Source: Neisseriaceae bacterium (GTDB taxonomy: Bacteria > Pseudomonadota > Gammaproteobacteria > Burkholderiales > Neisseriaceae). Taken from it: 10,009 nucleotides of DNA. Below, in pieces: positions 5,566-10,009 of the stretch. The stretch is taken from positions 1 to 10,009 of the forward strand of contig JAFSQZ010000145.1 in assembly GCA_017446355.1 (NCBI GenBank). The letters are read 5' to 3'. The notes under the pieces were generated by a model. It made no database searches. It worked only from the letters and a program-made list of their open reading frames with translations, and was not told where the DNA came from. The translations under genes and the position numbers were made by a program. Numbering within the stretch: position 1 is the first letter of the stretch; every line of letters starts with the position of its first letter.

Positions 5566-5596
5566 AAAAGCTGCCTGAAATATTCAGGCAGCTTTT
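5566..5596 (-). terminator. Terminator after suhB, inverted DUS pair
   Basis: AAAAGCTGCCTGAA (5566-5579) and TTCAGGCAGCTTTT (5583-5596) are perfect 14-base arms around a three-base loop, 10 bases past the suhB stop. The A/T ends place a U-run after the stem on the minus-strand transcript. It is symmetrical and may work in both directions. Confidence 0.85.
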
Positions 5597-5606
5597 GTGG
5601 GTTGTT

Positions 5607-6416
5607 TTAGAGATGCTTGGCAATGATTTGCAGCATTTGTGCCAATAGTTTGGGATTGGCAGCAACGATGTTTCCTGTTTGCAACCAAGAAGAATCACCA
5701 TTCATATCGGTAACGATGCCACCTGCTTCGCGTACAATCAATGCACCTGCGGCGATGTCCCAAGGTTTGAGATTGAATTCAAAAAAGCCATCAAGACGAC
5801 CACATGCTAGTGAACATAAATCTAATGCGGCAGAGCCTTCGCGGCGCGCGCCTGCAGTTTGACGAATAAAATCTTTTAAAATTTCAAAATATTGATTAAG
5901 TTGGGTTTGGTTAACCACTGGAAAACCTGTACCAATTAAGCATTGATTCAGTTCAATGCGATTGGCAACGCGAATACGGCGGTTGTTGAGTAATGCACCT
6001 TGTCCACGCGTGGCGGTGTATAAATCGTTTCTTTCTGGCGCGTATACCAAAGCTTCTTTTAATATGCCTTTTTCTAAAAAGGCGATGCTGATGGCGTATT
6101 GCGGGTGTCCGTGTAAGTAGTTGGTTGTGCCATCTAATGGGTCAATAATCCACTCAAAATCAGAATGCTCATCACCTATGGAGCCTGTTTCTTCGGAAGT
6201 GATGCGGTGGTGTGGATAAAGTTCGGAAATGGCGTTGATGATGATTTTTTCTGATTGACGATCAATCTCGCTGACAAAATCATTAAAAGCTTTGCTGTCT
6301 ACTTTGATGCTGTCTAAATGTGTGCTGGCACGCACCATTTCTTTGCCTGCTGCTCGTGCGGCTTTAAAAGCAAGTGCCAAAATTGGATTGGTTTGAATGG
6401 GGTTGACTAGGCTCAT
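5607..6416 (-). CDS. suhB: Inositol-1-monophosphatase family protein SuhB
   Basis: A 269-residue cytosolic protein, close to E. coli SuhB (267). It carries the Mg-dependent phosphatase motifs: Glu75 in ITSEETG, Asp92 and Asp95 in DPLDGTTN (92-99), and Asp220 in WDIAAGALIVREAGG. SuhB hydrolyses inositol-1-phosphate and, in E. coli, also acts with Nus factors in rRNA antitermination. The start at 6416 fits the family N-terminus (MSLVNPIQTNPILALAFKAAR). The frame stays open to 6611, but the extra 65 residues run through a DUS hairpin and have no family counterpart. The RBS is weak (AAGAAAG, about six bases before the ATG). It follows ruvA on the same strand but is separated by 423 bases of repeats, so it is probably its own unit. 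Confidence 0.95.
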   Translation of the reverse strand: MSLVNPIQTNPILALAFKAARAAGKEMVRASTHLDSIKVDSKAFNDFVSEIDRQSEKIIINAISELYPHHRITSEETGSIGDEHSDFEWIIDPLDGTTNYLHGHPQYAISIAFLEKGILKEALVYAPERNDLYTATRGQGALLNNRRIRVANRIELNQCLIGTGFPVVNQTQLNQYFEILKDFIRQTAGARREGSAALDLCSLACGRLDGFFEFNLKPWDIAAGALIVREAGGIVTDMNGDSSWLQTGNIVAANPKLLAQMLQIIAKHL

Positions 6417-6432
6417 AATAACTTTCTTGATT

Positions 6433-6465
6433 GGGCTGCCTGAAAACGATAAATTTTCAGGCAGC
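6433..6465 (-). repeat. DUS inverted pair in the suhB leader
   Basis: GCTGCCTGAAAA (6435-6446) and TTTTCAGGCAGC (6454-6465) form a perfect 12-base stem with a seven-base loop, ending about 18 bases before the suhB ATG. No U-run follows on either strand. If suhB is transcribed from the -10 at 6495-6500 the hairpin is in its leader, where it may affect translation or mRNA stability. Confidence 0.7.
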
Positions 6466-6494
6466 GTGTTGTTAAGGGGTATTAAATGACGTAA

Positions 6495-6500
6495 ATTATA
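6495..6500 (-). promoter_or_regulatory. Candidate -10 box for suhB
   Basis: A perfect TATAAT on the minus strand about 80 bases upstream of suhB. No good -35 lies at 16-18 bases, so the call is tentative. Confidence 0.35.
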
Positions 6501-6687
6501 CGGCTTTTCGTGTTGTACGGCTATGAGAACAAGTAGACATTTGTAGAAATTCCTAGCGTTATTGACACTTTTTAAATTTACACCTATTGACAACACTTTC
6601 CTAAAAATCACGCCAATGATTTTTAGTGAAAAAACATTTTTTATTATACTTTCTCCGTTTTAAGCAGTCTGAAACCTTAAACAAACA

Positions 6688-6799
6688 CGTCATTACGAAG
6701 TTTGAACAAAATTAAAACTGTAATAATCCCCTTATTTAAAGTGTTTTCTTTATGGTTAGAAGATTGCCACAGCTTGCTTTCGCAAACTTCGCAATGACG
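6688..6799. repeat. Repeat family A, inverted-arm form
   Basis: CGTCATTACGAAGTTTG (6688-6704) and CAAACTTCGCAATGACG (6783-6799) are 17-base inverted arms with one mismatch. The right part (6761-6799) is a full minus-oriented unit, AGATTGCCAC then TCGCAATGACG, matching units at 9564-9604, 9680-9718, 9731-9770 and 9953-9994. Confidence 0.7.
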
Positions 6800-6813
6800 G
6801 TGATATTTTAGTT

Positions 6814-6828
6814 TTCAGGCTGCCTGAA
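6814..6828. repeat. DNA uptake sequence, palindromic 15-mer
   Basis: TTCAGGCTGCCTGAA, 11 bases past the ruvA stop. It may double as a weak stem at the end of the rlmH-ruvA transcript. Confidence 0.85.
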
Positions 6829-6839
6829 AGCGTTTGGCA

Positions 6840-7427
6840 TTATTTCAACATATTTTTTAATGCTAAACGTACGCCTTCGCTGACATCTATATCTTGTGGC
6901 AAGGCTTTAACGGCAACACGTGCTTCGCGTTCGGAATAACCTAAAGCTTGTAAGGTGTTCACAATATCTTCGTGTTGATGAGTGTTCGGTTGCGTTACCA
7001 ATGATGCGACATCGGTATTGTTGCTTGGTGAAAGTTTGCCACGCAGTTCTAAAATCATACGTTCGGCGGTTTTTTTGCCAATACCAGGTGCGGACGATAA
7101 ACGTTTTACATCTTCTTGCGCAATGGCTTGTGCCAATTCATCTGTACTCATTGCCGACAAAATACCTAATGCGGTTTTTGCGCCAATACTGCTGACTTTG
7201 ACCAGCTGCCTGAACGATGCGCGTTCATTTTTGTCGGCAAAACCAAATAATAAGTGGGCATCTTCGCGAATAATCAATTGGGTGTACACACGCAAAGTTT
7301 CGCCAACATTGGGCAATTGGTAAAAAGTTTGCATAGACACTTCCACCTCGTACCCCACACCATTAACGTCTATAACGATTTGTGGCGGTTGTTTTTCAAT
7401 CAATTTTCCTGTTAATTGGGTAATCAT
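6840..7427 (-). CDS. ruvA: Holliday junction branch migration protein RuvA
   Basis: A 195-residue protein matching the family's usual length of about 200. RuvA tetramers bind four-way DNA junctions and load the RuvB motor for branch migration in recombinational repair. Domain I is an OB-fold (MITQLTGKLIEKQPPQIVIDVNGVGYEVEV, early residues). Domain II holds two helix-hairpin-helix motifs, VSSIGAKTALGIL and APGIGKKTAERMILELRGKL. Domain III (about 148-195) has ALGYSEREARVAVKAL and would contact RuvB. The ATG follows the rlmH stop by exactly 12 bases, and those bases are a DUS; TAAAGG, which includes the rlmH stop codon, is the likely RBS, so translation is probably coupled. ruvB and ruvC are not in the window. 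Expected to be co-transcribed with rlmH. Confidence 0.97.
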   Translation of the reverse strand: MITQLTGKLIEKQPPQIVIDVNGVGYEVEVSMQTFYQLPNVGETLRVYTQLIIREDAHLLFGFADKNERASFRQLVKVSSIGAKTALGILSAMSTDELAQAIAQEDVKRLSSAPGIGKKTAERMILELRGKLSPSNNTDVASLVTQPNTHQHEDIVNTLQALGYSEREARVAVKALPQDIDVSEGVRLALKNMLK

Positions 7428-7439
7428 TTCAGGCTGCCT
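7428..7439 (-). repeat. DUS that forms the whole rlmH-ruvA spacer
   Basis: The minus strand reads TAA, then AGGCAGCCTGAA, then ATG. This non-palindromic copy uses the AGGCAGCCTGAA word and supplies the AGG of the ruvA ribosome binding site. Confidence 0.85.
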
Positions 7440-7910
7440 TTATTCACGGTGATAAGGGTGATTGTGCAAAATGGAAACGGCGCGATAAAGTTGTTCGGTG
7501 AGTAATACGCGTACCATTGAGTGTGGTAAGGTTAAGCTAGATAAACGCATTAACATTTTGGCTTTTTGTTTGATGGTGTCGGTCATTCCGTCCGCACCAC
7601 CGATAATAAAACAAACGTGTTCGCCATTCATTTGCCAAGTTTTTAAATATTCAGCCAGCTGTATAGAAGTGGGCGCAACACCGCGTTCATCTAGTGCTAC
7701 CACTAAAGCTTGCGCGGGAATAGCGTCTAATAAACGTTTTTCTTCAGCCAGCATTCCTTGTGCAGCATTGACGCTGGAAGTGCGTTTTTCGGGTTTAATT
7801 TCTTTGAGTGTGTAAACAATATCTCGTCCAAAACGTTTGGCATAATCGTTTACCGCTTCGTCTACCCAACGTGGCATTTTTGTGCCAACGGCTAATACAG
7901 TAATATTCAT
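7440..7910 (-). CDS. rlmH: 23S rRNA (pseudouridine1915-N3)-methyltransferase RlmH
   Basis: A 156-residue protein, equal to the usual family length. RlmH is a SPOUT-class methyltransferase that uses SAM to methylate pseudouridine 1915 in helix 69 of 23S rRNA on the 70S ribosome. Family signatures are the N-terminal LAVGTKMPRWVDEAVNDY, ALVVALDERG, the SAM-site loop FIIGGADGM, and the highly conserved C-terminal run LTLPHSMVRVLLTEQLYRA ending in NHPYHRE. The ATG at 7910 has no evident RBS. A mismatched DUS inverted repeat lies 28 bases upstream. rlmH often sits next to rsfS; here it is followed by ruvA instead. Function is secure. Confidence 0.97.
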   Translation of the reverse strand: MNITVLAVGTKMPRWVDEAVNDYAKRFGRDIVYTLKEIKPEKRTSSVNAAQGMLAEEKRLLDAIPAQALVVALDERGVAPTSIQLAEYLKTWQMNGEHVCFIIGGADGMTDTIKQKAKMLMRLSSLTLPHSMVRVLLTEQLYRAVSILHNHPYHRE

Positions 7911-7937
7911 TATTTATGTTGATGTCCATTTGAAACA

Positions 7938-7978
7938 TTCAGCCTGCCTGAAATCAGTAAATGTTCAGGCAGCCTGAA
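7938..7978. repeat. Paired DUS palindromes
   Basis: TTCAGCCTGCCTGAA (7938-7952, one mismatch) and TTCAGGCAGCCTGAA (7964-7978) are 11 bases apart and complementary at 14 of 15 positions. They lie between qmcA and rlmH and could fold as a long hairpin or as two small ones. No T-run follows on the minus strand. Confidence 0.75.
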
Positions 7979-8000
7979 CGTTTTGTGCGCACGAATTTTG

Positions 8001-8053
8001 TTATTTTGAATAAAGCGAAGAATCTTACGCGTAAAGATAAAGATTCTTCGCTT
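8001..8053. repeat. Repeat family B, degenerate copy with 14-bp hairpin
   Basis: AAGCGAAGAATCTT (8013-8026) and AAGATTCTTCGCTT (8040-8053) are perfect arms. The flank TTATTTTGAATAAAGCGAAGA resembles 9825-9846. It lies just downstream of qmcA and may help end its transcript, although no clear U-run follows. Confidence 0.6.
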
Positions 8054-8075
8054 GTGTGTGGCACAACAAAAAGCA

Positions 8076-9029
8076 TTACGCTTTATTGTTGTTATTGCTT
8101 TTCACTACTTCTAAACCTGCGGCAACCAAACCACCAATATCAGCAATGTTGGCAGGCATAATCATTGTGTTGCTTTCTTTGGCAAGTTTACCAAAGGCTT
8201 CTACGTATTGTTCGGCAACTTTTAAATTCACCGCTTCCAAACCGCCTTCTGTTTGAATAGCAGAAGCGACTTGTTTTAATGCGTCCGCAGTTGCTTGTGC
8301 CACCAAACGCATCGCTTCGGCTTCACCTTGTGCGCGGTTAATTTGTGCGGTGCGTTCGCCAACAGATTGATTCACCAATGCTTGTGCTTCACCTTGTGAT
8401 TTTTGAATTTCGGCTTCACGTTGACCACTGGCAAGGTTGATTTGCTCTTGTTGAATACCTTCAGATTGGGCGATGCGTGCGCGTTTTTCACGTTCAGCAG
8501 TGATTTGCGCTTGCATGGCACGTAAAATTTCTTGTGGGGGTACCAAGTCTTTGATTTCATAACGCAATACTTTTACGCCCCAAGAGACCGCTGCTTCATC
8601 TAATGCGGAGACAACAGCACCGTTAATGGCTTCGCGTTCTTCAAAGGTTTTGTCTAATTCCATACGACCAATCACGGAACGTAAAGTGGTTTGCGCCAAT
8701 TGCGTAATGGCAACAACGTAGTTGCTGGAACCGTATGATGCCAATTGTGGATCGGTTACTTGGAAATAAATAATGCCATCAACCGTTAATTGTGTATTGT
8801 CTTTGGTGATACACACTTGGCTGGGTACGTCCAAAGGGATTTCTTTGAGCGTGTGGCGATAAGCAATTCTGTCCATAAAGGGAACAAGCCAATGCAAGCC
8901 TGGCGTTAATGTACGATGGTAACGACCCCAACGCTCAACAATATACGCTTCTTGTTGTGGCACGATGGTAAAGGTTTTAAAACCAACAATGGCAGCGGCG
9001 ATGAGTAGTATCAGTGGGACAGAATACAT
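8076..9029 (-). CDS. qmcA: SPFH/band 7 (stomatin-like) membrane protein, QmcA type
   Basis: A 317-residue inner-membrane protein of the stomatin/prohibitin/flotillin/HflK superfamily. It has one N-terminal membrane segment (YSVPLILLIAAAIVGF), then an SPFH domain starting VPQQEAYIVERWGRY, with GLHWLVPFMDR, ALDEAAVSWGVKVLRYEI and LVPPQEILRAMQAQ. A long Ala/Glu/Gln-rich coiled coil (about 180-260) follows, and a Gly-rich tail. Such proteins form large oligomeric microdomains and affect membrane protein turnover. The start is two bases after the nfeD stop, with GGAG seven bases before the ATG, inside the end of nfeD, so translation is coupled. Pairing with nfeD is the standard arrangement. The family call is certain; the symbol follows the E. 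coli homologue. Confidence 0.95.
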   Translation of the reverse strand: MYSVPLILLIAAAIVGFKTFTIVPQQEAYIVERWGRYHRTLTPGLHWLVPFMDRIAYRHTLKEIPLDVPSQVCITKDNTQLTVDGIIYFQVTDPQLASYGSSNYVVAITQLAQTTLRSVIGRMELDKTFEEREAINGAVVSALDEAAVSWGVKVLRYEIKDLVPPQEILRAMQAQITAEREKRARIAQSEGIQQEQINLASGQREAEIQKSQGEAQALVNQSVGERTAQINRAQGEAEAMRLVAQATADALKQVASAIQTEGGLEAVNLKVAEQYVEAFGKLAKESNTMIMPANIADIGGLVAAGLEVVKSNNNNKA

Positions 9030-9031
9030 AA

Positions 9032-9457
9032 TTAAGCTCCTTCAATGGGTTGAATATTCAGTATATTTCCGTTGCGTGAAACGATGGTTGCGTGCGTTTG
9101 ATTGGCTAAATCAACGCTCTGTGCTTGGGCTTTCCATATTGTTCCACGATATTGGACACGATAAGAACCGTTGCCATCATTTTGAACAATTTGCACGGTT
9201 TGCCCTAAATCTAAATCATCGTATTGTGTGTTTTGACTTTCGGGAATGACTTTTTTGCGCCGTTGCAATGCGGCAACGATGAAAATACCAATAATTGCCA
9301 AGATGGCACACAGTGTGATGTTGATGGCTTCACTGGGTGAAAATAAGACATTAAAAACACCTGTTAACAAAAAAGCTAACGATAAAACCAATAAGTAAAA
9401 TGTGCCTGAAAATAATTCCAGTACAAAAGCAACAATTGCTAAAATCCACCAAATCAT
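9032..9457 (-). CDS. NfeD-like membrane protein, partner of the SPFH protein
   Basis: A 141-residue protein of the short NfeD class (YbbK-like, without the protease domain). The start at 9457 is chosen: AAGGGA lies five bases before the ATG and the protein then begins with its first membrane helix. An upstream TTG at 9481 would add eight polar residues. Three hydrophobic segments (WILAIVAFVLEL, then FYLLVLSLAFLLTGVF, then LCAILAIIGIFIVAAL) are followed by basic RRKK and a C-terminal OB-fold domain (LGQTVQIVQNDGNGSYRVQY to the end). This domain is thought to contact SPFH partners; the adjacent downstream qmcA is the expected one. It is first gene of a two-gene operon. Confidence 0.93.
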   Translation of the reverse strand: MIWWILAIVAFVLELFSGTFYLLVLSLAFLLTGVFNVLFSPSEAINITLCAILAIIGIFIVAALQRRKKVIPESQNTQYDDLDLGQTVQIVQNDGNGSYRVQYRGTIWKAQAQSVDLANQTHATIVSRNGNILNIQPIEGA

Positions 9458-9492
9458 TGTTTCCCTTTCTTGTTGCGACAAACACGGCTTTT

Positions 9493-9498
9493 ATTATA
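9493..9498 (-). promoter_or_regulatory. Candidate -10 box of the nfeD-qmcA operon
   Basis: A perfect TATAAT on the minus strand 36 bases upstream of the nfeD ATG. The -35 is poor (TACAAA at 9522-9517 with an 18-base spacer), but position and -10 quality make it the best candidate. Confidence 0.45.
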
Positions 9499-9541
9499 AC
9501 GGCTTTTGGAAAAATATTTGTATTTCATATGAAATAATCTT

Positions 9542-9556
9542 TTCAGGCTGCCTGAA
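9542..9556. repeat. DNA uptake sequence, palindromic 15-mer
   Basis: TTCAGGCTGCCTGAA at the left edge of the repeat-rich right end, just upstream of the nfeD promoter region. Confidence 0.85.
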
Positions 9557-9563
9557 ATTTAAC

Positions 9564-9770
9564 CGTCATTGCGAGCCTAAACGAAGTTTAGGCGTGGCAA
9601 TCTTCCTACTACGGCGAGTAGACTTAATCTTTTAGGTGGTCTGAAATGATGACTACGGAGAGCGACAGATTAAATCAGGAGATTGCCACAGTTTGCTGAC
9701 GCAAACTTCGCAATGACAGTAGTTTTTAGGAGATTGCCACAGTTTACTTGCGTAAACTTTTCAATGATGG
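9564..9770. repeat. Cluster of three family A repeat units
   Basis: Unit 1 (9564-9604, plus) runs from CGTCATTGCGA to GTGGCAATCTT around a hairpin, GCCTAAAC/GTTTAGGC. Unit 2 (9680-9718, minus) runs from AGATTGCCAC to TCGCAATGACA around GTTTGC/GCAAAC. Unit 3 (9731-9770, minus) is a decayed copy with GTTTAC/GTAAAC. Arm ends are conserved while inner stems differ but keep pairing, as expected for a structured repeat. The DNA between units 1 and 2 includes a degenerate DUS (AGGTGGTCTGAA, 9636-9647). Confidence 0.7.
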
Positions 9771-9789
9771 GTTATACATCTTTCAGGCT

Positions 9790-9943
9790 GAAACCTTTGC
9801 AAAACCCTACTTTGTACTATTCGTCATTTTGACCTTGAACGAAGTGAAAGGGAAAAATCTTTATCAAACAAAGAATAAGATTCTTCACTTTTCTGCGAAA
9901 AGTTCAGAATGACGAGTTTTGCAAAGGTTTCAGGCAGCCTGAA
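9790..9943. repeat. Nested repeat: family B inside family C arms, ending in a DUS
   Basis: Outer arms GAAACCTTTGCAAAAC (9790-9805) and GTTTTGCAAAGGTTTC (9916-9931) are perfect 16-base inverted repeats (family C). Inside lies a family B unit with ends CGTCATTTTGA (9822-9832) and TCAGAATGACG (9904-9914). The outer ends meet a truncated DUS (TTCAGGCTGAAA, 9782-9793) on the left and a complete palindromic DUS (9929-9943) on the right. Confidence 0.7.
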
Positions 9944-9952
9944 TTCAATACT

Positions 9953-9994
9953 CGTCATTGCGAGTGTAGCCGTAAGGCGTAGCGTGGCAATCTT
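9953..9994 (+). repeat. Repeat family A, unit 4
   Basis: CGTCATTGCGA (9953-9963) to GTGGCAATCTT (9984-9994) in plus orientation, with a GCC/GGC-based inner stem. It reaches almost to the window end. Confidence 0.7.
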
Positions 9995-10009
9995 TTGATT
10001 TGAATTGCA

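Larger units (their letters stand above)
6417..6839. other. Gene-free gap between ruvA and suhB
   Basis: A 423-base stretch with no credible gene. From left to right it holds the suhB leader hairpin, a TATAAT box, two TTGACA words (6562-6567, 6587-6592) without matching -10 boxes, a ten-base perfect hairpin CTAAAAATCA / TGATTTTTAG (6601-6626), a degenerate DUS AAGCAGTCTGAA (6662-6673), a family A repeat (6688-6799) and a palindromic DUS (6814-6828). Confidence 0.7.
9458..10009. other. Repeat-rich gene-free right end
   Basis: About 550 bases without a credible protein gene. Apart from the nfeD promoter region it consists almost wholly of DUS copies and family A, B and C repeats. Open frames across it have no RBS or recognisable product. 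Confidence 0.75.

Noticed and set aside
5489..5606. Small minus-strand gene downstream of suhB
   Set aside because: The frame overlaps the end of suhB and crosses its terminator and a DUS; no RBS is present.
6562..6592. Two TTGACA words as a plus-strand promoter for a small RNA
   Set aside because: No -10 box lies at suitable spacing and no gene or terminator follows on the plus strand.
6417..6611. N-terminal extension of suhB by 65 residues
   Set aside because: It runs through a DUS hairpin and promoter-like DNA and has no counterpart in the family; the ATG at 6416 gives the normal N-terminus.
9458..9481. TTG start of the NfeD-like gene at 9481
   Set aside because: The ATG at 9457 has a better ribosome binding site and begins at the first membrane helix.
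9402..9635. 77-residue plus-strand open frame
   Set aside because: It is antisense to nfeD and then reads into the DUS and repeat A; no sign of a real product.
9564..9994. CRISPR array
   Set aside because: Repeat units are unevenly spaced, occur in both orientations and contain internal inverted pairs; there are no uniform spacers or cas genes.

Overview
This looks like a chromosomal segment of an AT-rich member of the Neisseriaceae, most likely Simonsiella or a close relative. The main clue is the DNA uptake sequence (DUS). Non-palindromic copies mostly carry the core GCTGCCTGAA, as in the AGGCTGCCTGAA dialect I recall for Simonsiella. Eight copies are the complete 15-base palindrome TTCAGGCWGCCTGAA. 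The genus assignment is inference from the DUS word, the gene set and base composition judged by eye.

Layout. At 1-801 (+) is the 3' end of a trimeric autotransporter adhesin gene, followed at 873-1400 (+) by a BamE/SmpA-like lipoprotein and a strong terminator. At 1641-2096 (+) is a small exported L,D-transpeptidase-like protein. All later genes are on the minus strand. In their transcription order, right to left, they are: an NfeD / QmcA (SPFH) membrane pair (9457-8076); rlmH and ruvA (7910-6840), separated by exactly one 12-base DUS; suhB (6416-5607); a peroxiredoxin-glutaredoxin fusion (5282-4530); the nitroreductase nfsA (4295-3558); a small membrane protein gene broken by a one-base frame change in a T6 run (3486-3245); an unrecognised exported protein (3200-2805); and a YbaK-type aminoacyl-tRNA deacylase (2684-2205).

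Functional themes. The adhesin and lipoprotein form a plausible surface-display pair. The peroxiredoxin-glutaredoxin and NfsA genes are co-oriented redox genes. The region between them can fold on the minus strand into a CU-rich-loop hairpin, a cUUCGg hairpin and a rho-independent terminator. The last two share an arm and exclude each other, which could be an attenuator or a 3'-UTR-derived small RNA. The other genes are housekeeping: ribosome methylation, Holliday-junction processing, inositol-phosphatase/Nus-type factor and membrane organisation.

The intergenic DNA is unusually structured. DUS inverted pairs act as terminators, and three modular repeat families (called A, B and C here) are scattered through the window. 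They are concentrated in the gene-free right end (9458-10009). I saw no tRNA, rRNA, CRISPR array, insertion-sequence transposase or phage gene.
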